Positions 18,881 through 27,683 of a stretch of DNA of 64,000 nucleotides are shown one piece after another. The first letter of the stretch is position 1. The number at the start of each line of letters is the position of its first letter. Location of the stretch: NCBI RefSeq assembly GCF_965138225.1, contig NZ_CBCSAX010000003.1. One strand, given 5' to 3'. The DNA is from Helicobacter_D ganmani. GTDB lineage: Bacteria; Campylobacterota; Campylobacteria; Campylobacterales; Helicobacteraceae. The notes below the pieces were generated by a model that saw nothing but the letters and a program-made list of their open reading frames with translations, was not told the origin of the DNA and ran no database searches. Both the position numbers and the translations under genes were made by a program.

Positions 18881-18967
18881 TTTTTTCTCTCATTTTTTAA
18901 ACGATTTTTTTATTTTTATTCAAACATTTATGCTAAGATTTTAGTTATTTTAATACAAAGAGCAACA

Positions 18968-20224
18968 ATGTCTTTACAAGAACAATTACAAAAAACAAAA
19001 GAAAGCAAAAAGATGCTAGCGACACTTCCTCATCAAACGCGCATTAGTTTTTTATATGATTGTGCGGATTTGTTATTGGAAGCTCAAAATGTGATAATAG
19101 ATGCAAATCAAAAAGACTTGAATGCGGCAAAAGAGTTGGATTTGAGCAATGCAATGATGGAAAGGTTGGAATTAAATCCTAAGAAGATTCTCAATATGGC
19201 GGAATCCTTGCGCCAGATTGCAGATTTTCCAGACCCGTTAAATAGAATCTTAGGGGGATTTACAAACCATTGTGGATTGCGGATACAAAAGGTAAGTGTG
19301 CCGCTTGGTGTGATTGCTACGATTTATGAATCACGCCCCAATGTAACAAGTGATGTTGCGGCTTTATGTTTTAAAAGCGGGAATGCGTGTGTATTAAAAG
19401 GTGGAAAAGAAGCACAGAGAAGCAATGAAGCTATTATGCGGGTTTTTCATCAAATGCTAAAGAAATACCATTTGCCATTGGATTGTATGGTTTTGTTGCC
19501 CTTTATGAAGGATAGAGAGGAGCTAAAGGAACTTTTAAGTGCAAAAGATTCCATTGATTTAGTGATTCCACGCGGGGGAGAGGGGTTGATTTCTTTTGTA
19601 TCGGAGAATGCGAAAGTGCCTGTTATCAAGCACGACAAGGGTGTTTGTCATATTTTTGCACACCACACTTGCAAGATTTCTGAATCTATTGCGGTGATTG
19701 TCAATGCAAAAACTTCGCGTCCAAGCACTTGTAATGCTTGTGAAACTCTCCTTGTAGAACGTGTCTTTGCAAAGGAGTTTTTGCCGCAAGTCGCAGAATC
19801 TCTAAAGCAAAATGGCACGATTCTAAAAGGCGATGAGGAATCTTGTGCTATTCTAAAAGTTAGTGGAATCATATGCGAGCAGATTCCATTGGAGGATTAT
19901 TATATAGAATATGGAGAAAATATCTTAAACTTGCGTATTGTTAAGGATACAGAAGAGGCAATAGAACATATTGAGAAGTTTGGAAGCGGGCATAGTGAGG
20001 CGATTTTGAGCGAGGATTATAGCACGATAGAGCATTTCTTAAATGTAGTAGATTCTGCCTGTGTGTATGCGAATGCTTCCACTCGTTTTAGTGATGGCGG
20101 GGAGTTTGGTTATGGTGCAGAAGTTGGAATCTCTACTTCCAAAATCCACGCACGCGGTCCTATGGGTGTAGAATCCCTAACGATTTATAAATACAAAGTT
20201 TATGGCAATGGACAAGTGCGTTAA
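18968..20224 (+). CDS. proA: Gamma-glutamyl phosphate reductase
   Basis: The second enzyme of proline synthesis reduces glutamyl-5-phosphate with NADPH. It is an aldehyde dehydrogenase-fold protein. The catalytic cysteine is Cys258 in CNACET. Cofactor-binding segments include PLGVIATIYESRPNV and LKGGKEA. The longer frame starting at 18836 overlaps tRNA-Leu, so ATG 18968 (MSLQEQLQ, 418 residues) is the start. Confidence 0.93.
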   Translation: MSLQEQLQKTKESKKMLATLPHQTRISFLYDCADLLLEAQNVIIDANQKDLNAAKELDLSNAMMERLELNPKKILNMAESLRQIADFPDPLNRILGGFTNHCGLRIQKVSVPLGVIATIYESRPNVTSDVAALCFKSGNACVLKGGKEAQRSNEAIMRVFHQMLKKYHLPLDCMVLLPFMKDREELKELLSAKDSIDLVIPRGGEGLISFVSENAKVPVIKHDKGVCHIFAHHTCKISESIAVIVNAKTSRPSTCNACETLLVERVFAKEFLPQVAESLKQNGTILKGDEESCAILKVSGIICEQIPLEDYYIEYGENILNLRIVKDTEEAIEHIEKFGSGHSEAILSEDYSTIEHFLNVVDSACVYANASTRFSDGGEFGYGAEVGISTSKIHARGPMGVESLTIYKYKVYGNGQVR

Positions 20225-20276
20225 GGAGTCGCGGCATAATATTAGGGCAATTCTATTATAAAGTAAAATTCGTTCA

Positions 20277-20299
20277 TTAGAGGGGTTGCTTCCCTCTAA
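20277..20299. terminator. Hairpin between convergent proA and htpG
   Basis: TTAGAGGG (20277-20284) pairs with CCCTCTAA (20292-20299) around a 7-base loop. It lies between two converging genes, which suggests a bidirectional transcription stop, but neither side has a proper T-run. Confidence 0.4.
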
Positions 20300-20303
20300 G
20301 AAT

Positions 20304-22187
20304 CTACAAACTATTCTGTAAAAGAGTATTAAGATGTTTGACAAACGCATTTACATCTTTGAGTTTGCCTCCCTCAAGTAGTTTGGCTTCTTCAAGTAAT
20401 AAATGCGCAACTTCCTCTTGTTTTTGTGTCTCTGCGTCTAGTAGCTTAGTAAGAATCGTATGGTTTGGATTGAGTTCTAAAATTGGCTTGGGTTCTGGAA
20501 TATCTGCACCCATACCCATTGCACCCATTTGTCTCATCATTTTTATCATTGCGGCATTTGGATCTTCTGGGTCGCTTACGATACAAGAGGGGGCGTCAAT
20601 GAGTCTCGCACTTAAGCGCACTTCCTTGATTTCATCACTTAGGGCTTTATTGAAAGTTTCAAGCAAGGATTTAAATCTCTCTTTTGTGTCCTCCTCTATG
20701 CTTTCCTCTCCCAAATTCTCCAATGCTTCTTTGGAAGTGATGGCACGTAAAGGTATCTTGTCATACTCATGCACCATTGGCATTACGATTCCGTCAATTT
20801 CTTCGGCGAAGAGTAAAACTTCAATCCCTTTTTTGTTGAATGCGTCTAAAAGTGGGGAGCTTTTAAGGAGTTCTAAATCCTCACCTTGTAGATAGTAAAT
20901 CGCCTTTTGTTCCTTACCCATACGCTCTTTGTAGGTTTTAAATGCAATCTCTTTGCCCTCACTTTTGGTAGATTGGAATCGCAAAAGTTCTAATAGTTTT
21001 TCTTTGTTTTCAAAATCGCTATAAACTCCCTCTTTCAAGCAGCGTCCAAACTCTTTATAAAATTTGCTGTATTTTTCCTCGTCTTTTTGGAGTGATTCTA
21101 TTTCGCTTAAGATTTTTTTTGTAGAAGCGGATTTAATCGTGCTTAAGATTCTGTTTTGTTGTAGAATCTCCCGGCTTACATTAAGTGGCAAGTCCTCACT
21201 ATCAATGATTCCGCGCACAAATCGCAAGTAAGAGGGTAAAAGTTCTTTATCGTCATCAGTGATAAAAACGCGTTTGACATAGAGTTTCACGCCGCTTTTG
21301 TAATCCACGCGATAAAGGTCAAAAGGTGCGCTTTGTGGGATATAAAACAGAGTAGTGTATTCTAGTGTTCCCTCAACTTTCGTATGAATCCAGCAAAGCG
21401 GGTCGCTAGAATCGTAGCTTAAATTTTTGTAAAATTCTTTATATTCTTCATCTTTCAAATCTTTTTTAGAGATTCTCCAAAGTGCAGAAGCTTTGTTGAT
21501 TTGTTCATTTTTTTGTTCTATAATCTCTTTTTTGCTCTCTCCCTCTCCTTCGCTTTTAGTTTCTGTATAGTGTAAGAAAATAGGGAATGGAATATGGTCG
21601 GAGTATTTTTTGATAATTTCTTCAATTTTCCAACGATTCGCAAATTCTTTTTCTTCCTCTTTGAGATAGAGCTTAATTTCGCTTCCGTGTGATTCTTTTT
21701 CACATTTTTCAATCTCAAATTCTCCGCTTCCATCGCTAATCCACGCAAAACCTTGTGTTTCGCCCGCTTTTTTTGTTGTTACGATGATTTTATTTGCCAC
21801 CATAAAGGCAGAATAGAATCCCACGCCAAATTGCCCAATGAGTGCAGAATCCTTTTTCTTATCCCCGCTCAATTTAGAAAGAAAATTTTTCGTGCCGCTT
21901 TTAGCGATTGTGCCTAAGTTTTCAATCAAATCTTGCTCATTCATGCCGATTCCGCTATCGCTGATGGTTAAAATATTTTTTTCGCTATCAAAGGCAATAT
22001 CAATTTTGGGAGTAAAATCCAATGTTTTTAGTTTGTCGTCTGTGAGGGTTAAATATTGTAATTTGTCCAATGCGTCAGAAGCATTGCTAATAAGCTCGCG
22101 TAAAAAAATTTCTTTATTAGAATACAGCGAGTGAATCATTAAGTCTAGTAGTTGATTGACTTCCGTTTGAAAAGTATGTTTTGCCAT
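20304..22187 (-). CDS. htpG: HtpG, Hsp90 chaperone
   Basis: 627 residues. The N-terminal GHKL ATPase domain has FLRELISNASDALDKL, DSGIGM and a GQFGVGFYSAF lid motif. A middle domain and a C-terminal dimerisation domain follow. It helps fold or protect client proteins under stress. A 27-base inverted repeat lies 64-90 bases upstream of the start and may be a heat-shock operator. Confidence 0.96.
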   Translation of the reverse strand: MAKHTFQTEVNQLLDLMIHSLYSNKEIFLRELISNASDALDKLQYLTLTDDKLKTLDFTPKIDIAFDSEKNILTISDSGIGMNEQDLIENLGTIAKSGTKNFLSKLSGDKKKDSALIGQFGVGFYSAFMVANKIIVTTKKAGETQGFAWISDGSGEFEIEKCEKESHGSEIKLYLKEEEKEFANRWKIEEIIKKYSDHIPFPIFLHYTETKSEGEGESKKEIIEQKNEQINKASALWRISKKDLKDEEYKEFYKNLSYDSSDPLCWIHTKVEGTLEYTTLFYIPQSAPFDLYRVDYKSGVKLYVKRVFITDDDKELLPSYLRFVRGIIDSEDLPLNVSREILQQNRILSTIKSASTKKILSEIESLQKDEEKYSKFYKEFGRCLKEGVYSDFENKEKLLELLRFQSTKSEGKEIAFKTYKERMGKEQKAIYYLQGEDLELLKSSPLLDAFNKKGIEVLLFAEEIDGIVMPMVHEYDKIPLRAITSKEALENLGEESIEEDTKERFKSLLETFNKALSDEIKEVRLSARLIDAPSCIVSDPEDPNAAMIKMMRQMGAMGMGADIPEPKPILELNPNHTILTKLLDAETQKQEEVAHLLLEEAKLLEGGKLKDVNAFVKHLNTLLQNSL

Positions 22188-22250
22188 TGTTTTTCCTTTT
22201 GAATCATAAAATTTTCTTGAAATTATAGCAAAAGTTTTGAGAATGTCAAT

Positions 22251-22277
22251 AAACTTGATATTATTATTATCAAGTTT
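22251..22277. promoter_or_regulatory. Perfect inverted repeat upstream of htpG, HAIR/HspR-like architecture
   Basis: AAACTTGATA and TATCAAGTTT are perfect 10-base arms around 7 bases. The core CTTGATA-N7-TATCAAG has the same 7-7-7 layout and CTTGA...TCAAG ends as the HspR operator HAIR (CTTGAGT-N7-ACTCAAG). It lies in the divergent gap between htpG and uvrA. The remaining gap sequence is AT-rich, with a GTTATAAT -10 for uvrA at about 22394-22401. Confidence 0.5.
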
Positions 22278-22434
22278 TATTATTACATTAATATCAAAGT
22301 AATTGCTAATCTTTTATTTAAATAAAAAGAAAGAATCTTGTTGCAAATCTTTATCTTACTTTGATTTTATTTGCGTTAAATCTTTTGGATTTTGTTATAA
22401 TTACCGATTAACTTATTTGAAATAAAGGCTTATT

Positions 22435-25275
22435 TTGGATTCAAAAACTAAAACACCGCTTGATTATATCATTATTACAAACGCAAAAGAAAACAATTTA
22501 AAAAACATCAGTTTGAATATCCCCAAAAATAAACTTGTGATTCTTACAGGCTTAAGTGGCAGTGGCAAAAGCACTTTAGCCTTTGATACGCTTTATGCAG
22601 AAGGACAACGTAGATATATAGAATCCCTCTCAAGCTATGCAAGGCAGTTTTTGGATAAAATTGGTAAGCCAGATGTAGATAAGATAGAGGGATTAACTCC
22701 AGCCATTGCAATAGACCAAAAGACAACAAGTAAAAATCCTCGCTCCACGGTGGGAACAATCACAGAGATTTATGATTATCTACGCTTGCTTTTTGCGCGC
22801 ATTGGTGTGCAGCATTGTCATTTGTGTGGCAAACCTATTTCAAAAATGAATGCGAGTGATATTATCGCCCAAGTGCTAAAAATCAAGGAAAATTCTAAGA
22901 TTTTGATTTTATCCCCCATTATTCGCGAAAAAAAAGGGACTTTTAATGATAAGTTGGAATCCTTGCGTCAAAAAGGCTATGTGAGAGCACAGATTAATGG
23001 TGTGCTTGTGCGCTTAGATGAGGAAATTTCGCTTGCTAAGACCAAAAAACATACGATTAAAGTCGTGATTGACCGCGTCGTTGTCAATGAGGCAAACAAG
23101 GACAGAATCGCACAAGACATTGAAAAGGCTTTAAAGGAATCTTATGGAGAAGTAGAGATTGAGATTCTGCCTGAAGAGAAGGAATCCAAGCCAACTTTAG
23201 TGCATTATAGCGAGCATTTGGCTTGTTTTGATTGCAAGGTTTCCTTTAATCCCTTAGAACCTCTTAGTTTCTCTTTTAACTCCCCAAAAGGAGCGTGTAG
23301 CAAATGCGACGGCTTAGGGATTCGTTATAGTATTGATACGAAGAAAGTTATTCAGTCTAGTTTGCCTTTGAGTGAAGGCGGGATTAGGATTATTTATGGG
23401 TTTAATAAAAGTTACTACAATGAGTTATTCCGTGCTTTTTGTTTGGCAAATCAGATTAATCCTCAAGCTGCTTTTGAGGACTTGAACGAATATCAACAAA
23501 AGTTAATTTTATATGGAAGCACAGAAGAAGTAGAGTTTCAATGGAAAAGTTCTAAGCTTAAGCGTCCTTGGGTGGGGGTGATTTCCATTGCTTATGATAT
23601 GTTTAAGGATAACAAAGATTTGGGTGATTATATGAGCGAAAAAACTTGTGAGGAATGTGGAGGACATCGCTTATTGCCACAAAGTTTGGCGGTTAGGGTT
23701 GCAAATAAGACGATTGGGGATTTGTTGGATTTGCCTATTGAAGAATGCTATGGATTTTTTGCCAATCCTGTGAATTTTGCCTATTTGGATACACAAAGTG
23801 CAATGATTGCCGCTCCGATTCTTAAGGAAATTTGCGAACGACTTTATTTCTTGTATGATGTAGGACTTGGGTATTTGAGCTTAGGACGCGACGCACGCAG
23901 TATCAGCGGAGGGGAATCACAACGCATTAGAATCGCAAGTCAGATTGGTAGCGGACTTACTGGTGTAATGTATGTGTTAGATGAGCCAAGCATTGGGTTG
24001 CACGAGCGCGATACTTTGAGACTCATTAAAACCTTAAGAAGTTTGCAACAAAAAGGTAATTCTGTTATCGTCGTCGAGCACGATAAAGAAACAATTGAGC
24101 ACGCAGATTTTATCGTAGATATTGGACCAGGAGCGGGTAAATATGGCGGTGAAGTCGTATTTAGTGGGAATCTGACGCAATTATTAAAAAGTAAAACCCA
24201 AACAGCGCAGTATTTAAGTGGCGCAAAAAAAATAGAATATTTTGTGCGTCGCAAGCAAGAGGAATGGATTGAGATTTTAAATATCAATATTAACAATATT
24301 CATAATCTTAATGTAAAACTGCCGATTAAAAATTTCGTCTGTGTAACGGGTGTGAGTGGGAGTGGTAAAAGTTCTCTTGTCCTGCAAACTTTGCTTCCTG
24401 TGGCTCAAGAGCTACTCAATAATCGCAAAAAAGTAAAAAAAGTTGATGGTGTGGAAATTGTAGGTTTGGAGAAGCTAGACAAAGTGATTTATCTTGATCA
24501 AAGCCCCATTGGACGCACGCCTCGTTCCAATCCTGCAACCTATACCGGAGCAATGGACGAGATTCGACAGATTTTTGCACAAACAAAAGAAGCACAGATT
24601 CGTAATTATGGCATTAGTCGTTTCAGTTTCAATGTCAAAGGTGGAAGATGTGAAAAATGTATGGGAGAGGGAGAGATTAGGATTGAAATGCACTTTTTAC
24701 CCGATATTATGGTGAAATGTGATGCGTGTGGCGGCACGCGTTACAATACTCAAACCTTAGAGGTAGAATATAAAGGCAAAAATATTGCGGAAGTCCTAGA
24801 ATTTAGTGTAGATGAAGCCTGCGAATTTTTTGTTAAGATTCCACGCATTTATCAAAAGCTTAAAACTCTACAAGATGTGGGTTTGGGTTATATTACTTTG
24901 GGACAAAATGCTGTAACTTTAAGTGGAGGGGAAGCGCAACGCATTAAGCTTGCCAAAGAACTAAGTCGTAAAGATACAGGCAAGACACTTTATATTTTAG
25001 ATGAGCCAACTACCGGATTGCATTTTGCAGATGTGGATAGATTGGTGCGTGTATTGCACCATTTAACAGATTTGGGAAATAGTGTCATTGTGATTGAGCA
25101 TAATTTGGATATTATCAAAAATGCAGATTTTATCCTTGACATTGGACCAGAAGGGGGAAGCAATGGAGGCAAGATTGTAGATAGTGGTTCGCCAGAACGT
25201 ATTGCAAGAAGACATAAAAAAACAGCAAGCCATACAGGAAAGTTTTTGGCTAAAGAATTAGGAGCGGAATCCTAA
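22435..25275 (+). CDS. uvrA: UvrA, excinuclease ABC subunit A
   Basis: Damage-recognition ATPase of nucleotide excision repair, 946 residues. It has two ABC modules, each with a Walker A (GLSGSGKSTLAF near 40; GVSGSGKSSLVL near 640) and a signature (ISGGESQRI; LSGGEAQRI). Zinc-binding CXXC pairs are CHLCGK, CDGLG/CEECGG and CEKCMGEG/CDACGG. The start is TTG at 22435 (DSKTKTPLDY), with AAAGG upstream. No ATG alternative keeps the N-terminus. Confidence 0.96.
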   Translation: MDSKTKTPLDYIIITNAKENNLKNISLNIPKNKLVILTGLSGSGKSTLAFDTLYAEGQRRYIESLSSYARQFLDKIGKPDVDKIEGLTPAIAIDQKTTSKNPRSTVGTITEIYDYLRLLFARIGVQHCHLCGKPISKMNASDIIAQVLKIKENSKILILSPIIREKKGTFNDKLESLRQKGYVRAQINGVLVRLDEEISLAKTKKHTIKVVIDRVVVNEANKDRIAQDIEKALKESYGEVEIEILPEEKESKPTLVHYSEHLACFDCKVSFNPLEPLSFSFNSPKGACSKCDGLGIRYSIDTKKVIQSSLPLSEGGIRIIYGFNKSYYNELFRAFCLANQINPQAAFEDLNEYQQKLILYGSTEEVEFQWKSSKLKRPWVGVISIAYDMFKDNKDLGDYMSEKTCEECGGHRLLPQSLAVRVANKTIGDLLDLPIEECYGFFANPVNFAYLDTQSAMIAAPILKEICERLYFLYDVGLGYLSLGRDARSISGGESQRIRIASQIGSGLTGVMYVLDEPSIGLHERDTLRLIKTLRSLQQKGNSVIVVEHDKETIEHADFIVDIGPGAGKYGGEVVFSGNLTQLLKSKTQTAQYLSGAKKIEYFVRRKQEEWIEILNININNIHNLNVKLPIKNFVCVTGVSGSGKSSLVLQTLLPVAQELLNNRKKVKKVDGVEIVGLEKLDKVIYLDQSPIGRTPRSNPATYTGAMDEIRQIFAQTKEAQIRNYGISRFSFNVKGGRCEKCMGEGEIRIEMHFLPDIMVKCDACGGTRYNTQTLEVEYKGKNIAEVLEFSVDEACEFFVKIPRIYQKLKTLQDVGLGYITLGQNAVTLSGGEAQRIKLAKELSRKDTGKTLYILDEPTTGLHFADVDRLVRVLHHLTDLGNSVIVIEHNLDIIKNADFILDIGPEGGSNGGKIVDSGSPERIARRHKKTASHTGKFLAKELGAES

Positions 25276-25292
25276 GCCGTATAAGGGATTTC

Positions 25293-27242
25293 TTAGAATT
25301 TCTTGTTATTTGTTTCATTCAATACTTCGGTTGCAAGATTATCTACAACTTTGGAAATTTCTGCGCAAGAGTCCGCGATAGATTCATTCTCTCGCGTGAG
25401 TTGTTCTAATTTTTCTACTACTTGACTAATCTGTTCTACGCTTTTAGTTTCTTCTTTGACGGATTCACTCATATCATTAATGCCTTGCACAAGAACATTC
25501 ACATTTGCTTCAATCTCATTTAAAGATTTTCCTGTTCTTTCTGCTAGTTTTCGCACTTCATCAGCAACAACAGCAAATCCTCTTCCGTGTTCTCCTGCTC
25601 TTGCTGCTTCAATGGCTGCATTAAGGGCTAAAAGATTGGTTTGGTCTGCAATGTCTTTAATCACATTGACGACTTGCCGAATATCATCACTTTGCTGGAT
25701 TACTTCACTGCTTTTGCTTGCAACATTTTGCATAGAATCTGTGATTTCTGATACAGCTAAATTCGTTTGCTCTAGGGATTGGCTTTGTGCGTGAGAAGAA
25801 GCTTGCAGGTTTGCTACGCGTTCTTGTAAAGTGCTAGAATGCCCTTTGAGTGTTTGTGCGATTCCGCTAGAGTGTTGGAGCATATTTTGGATATAACTTC
25901 TTAAATCGTTGATGTTTTCTACTACACGAAGCAATGCACCTTTACTATTGCTTGTCTCTGCAATATGGGTAAAATCATCTCCTTTGTAGCTTTCTAGTGC
26001 CTTTTCAATGATTTCAAAGTTTTGATTAAGGTCTTGGAGTGTTTGATTGAGATAAAGTTTAATGTTGTTGAGTTGTTTATTGTTGGATTCAGCTTCTATA
26101 AATCTTCCAAAATTACCTTCTTTTGCATATTCAAGAGATTTTAATGTTTCTTGCACACAAGTGCGCTCTTTTTCTAAATTAGTTTGAATCTCTTTGATAT
26201 TTTCGTTAATGGCTCTTGCCATTTCTCCCAATTCGTCATTGGTGTTAATATGGAGCAGTTTTACACTTGTAGTTTTGAGATGTAAGTAGTCAAAAAAGTC
26301 TAAGATTCCTTTGCGTAAAGTCTTAATGGGGTTAAGGATTTTGCGTGCAAAAATATTAATCAGCACGATAAGGATAATTGCAAAGATAAGCAATGAAATG
26401 GCTAGGAAAGTAGTGTTTTCACGAATGGATTGATATAAGGTTGCCTCGTCTCCTACTAAACAAACATTCCACGCAGTTAATGAGTTTAAAGAACAGATTC
26501 CGAATCTTTGGTGTTTATCTTGGTCAAAGAAAATAAATTCATTTTGATGGTTTTTGGATTTTTCTACTAATAATTTGGAGATTTCACTTTGGTTGAGGAT
26601 TTCATCGGCATTTTGCGAAAGAATGATTTTGCCACTCGGGTCGGTTGCAAAAATTGTATAATGTTCGCCTTTTTGAAGGGATTCTAAATAGTTGTTTAAT
26701 GGTTTTAATGCAATGTCTCCACTGACAACACCATAAAAATTGCCCTTGTGGTGGAGTGGTGCTCCAAAGCCAAAAACAGGAAGTTTTTTGCTTGCTTGCA
26801 ACCACGCATTGTTTAAAATGATTGGTTTATTTTGCGCTTTCGTATCATAAAACCAACTGCGTTTGCGCGGGTCATAGCCACTTTCTGGAAAGACATGATT
26901 TCCATTGCTTCGGAGCATTCTTCCATTTTCCTCCACGCCAAAATATACAAGATTGAATCCGCTTGTTTTTTCAACAAGTTCTAGGCTTTTAGCAATGCTT
27001 GCTTCATCATCTAAATGATTAGCAATATCGTCTTTAAGTTGATTGATGGCAACTTGTTTTTCATTAATATAAGAAATGAGCAAGAGTTGGATAGAATTTA
27101 GCTTGCCTTGGTAGCTTTCTGTTTCAGATAATAGAGTGCTAGTTTTGGTCATTTGATATTGTAAAATCCCAAAAATTAAAAACCCAATTATTGCCGTGAA
27201 TGTAATGCTTAATGTTGCTTTTAAGCTTAAAGATAACTTCAT
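25293..27242 (-). CDS. Methyl-accepting chemotaxis protein with periplasmic Cache sensor
   Basis: 649 residues. One membrane helix (about 12-32) leads to a periplasmic dCache-type domain with NHVFPESGYDPRKRSWFYD and FGFGAPLHHKGNFYGVVSGD. A second helix (about 280-300), HAMP-like linkers and a cytoplasmic signalling hairpin follow. The conserved tip reads NLLALNAAIEAARAGEHGRG. It should signal ligand binding to CheA/CheW. A sigma-28-type promoter lies about 80 bases upstream, as for other flagellar-regulon receptors. The ligand is unknown. Confidence 0.92.
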   Translation of the reverse strand: MKLSLSLKATLSITFTAIIGFLIFGILQYQMTKTSTLLSETESYQGKLNSIQLLLISYINEKQVAINQLKDDIANHLDDEASIAKSLELVEKTSGFNLVYFGVEENGRMLRSNGNHVFPESGYDPRKRSWFYDTKAQNKPIILNNAWLQASKKLPVFGFGAPLHHKGNFYGVVSGDIALKPLNNYLESLQKGEHYTIFATDPSGKIILSQNADEILNQSEISKLLVEKSKNHQNEFIFFDQDKHQRFGICSLNSLTAWNVCLVGDEATLYQSIRENTTFLAISLLIFAIILIVLINIFARKILNPIKTLRKGILDFFDYLHLKTTSVKLLHINTNDELGEMARAINENIKEIQTNLEKERTCVQETLKSLEYAKEGNFGRFIEAESNNKQLNNIKLYLNQTLQDLNQNFEIIEKALESYKGDDFTHIAETSNSKGALLRVVENINDLRSYIQNMLQHSSGIAQTLKGHSSTLQERVANLQASSHAQSQSLEQTNLAVSEITDSMQNVASKSSEVIQQSDDIRQVVNVIKDIADQTNLLALNAAIEAARAGEHGRGFAVVADEVRKLAERTGKSLNEIEANVNVLVQGINDMSESVKEETKSVEQISQVVEKLEQLTRENESIADSCAEISKVVDNLATEVLNETNNKKF

Positions 27243-27319
27243 TGCTTTAACCTTTTCTTAAGATTAACTTTTTGTTAAGAATAGCATATAACAATTAAAT
27301 CTTTCATTAATATTCCAAA

Positions 27320-27346
27320 ATATCGGCAAAAGTTAATGATTTTTGA
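27320..27346 (-). promoter_or_regulatory. Sigma-28 (FliA) promoter for the chemoreceptor gene
   Basis: On the minus strand GCCGATAT is preceded by 15 bases and then TCAA, one mismatch from TAAA. This fits the FliA consensus TAAA-N15-GCCGATAA. It lies about 80 bases before the receptor start and puts the gene in the late flagellar class. Confidence 0.65.
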
Positions 27347-27452
27347 AAATTAGTAACATTGATTCAAAAATTGAATCTAAAAATTAGTGGTTTTGTAGTT
27401 GCAAGAGGAATTATGTTATAATCCGCAAAATTTCATAAATAAAAAGGATTTG

Positions 27453-27683
27453 ATGATGATGCCAAGTGTTCAGCAGCTGCTCATTGTGCTATTGATTATT
27501 GTTGTGTTATTTGGAGCAAAAAAGATTCCAGATTTGGCTAAAGGCTTGGGTTCAGGAATTAAAAATTTCAAAAAAGCAGTCAAAGAAGAGGACGAAGAAA
27601 TAACAGCACAAAATACGAAGATTGAACAAGACAAAAAGGAATCCGTAGCTAATCCTGCAAACGAGACAACAAAAGTATCCTAA
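27453..27683 (+). CDS. tatA: TatA, twin-arginine translocase subunit
   Basis: 76 residues. There is one N-terminal membrane helix (LLIVLLIIVVLFG), then the conserved FGAKKIPDLAKGLG hinge and amphipathic helix, then a charged tail. TatA forms the pore of the Tat pathway for folded proteins. Three ATGs in a row start at 27453, with AAGGA just upstream. The longer frame from 27399 runs through the promoter region and is not used. TatA-argS adjacency also occurs in H. pylori. Confidence 0.9.
   Translation: MMMPSVQQLLIVLLIIVVLFGAKKIPDLAKGLGSGIKNFKKAVKEEDEEITAQNTKIEQDKKESVANPANETTKVS

Noticed and set aside
18836..18967. N-terminal extension of proA through tRNA-Leu
   Set aside because: The extension encodes the tRNA itself; the ATG at 18968 gives a normal ProA.
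20338..20895. A 185-codon open frame antisense to htpG
   Set aside because: It mirrors the conserved htpG C-terminal region, has serine-rich low-complexity content typical of antisense frames, and lacks a ribosome site.
22423..22450. Later ATG as uvrA start
   Set aside because: The family N-terminus begins at the TTG (DSKTKTPLDY); a later start would remove conserved residues before the first Walker A.
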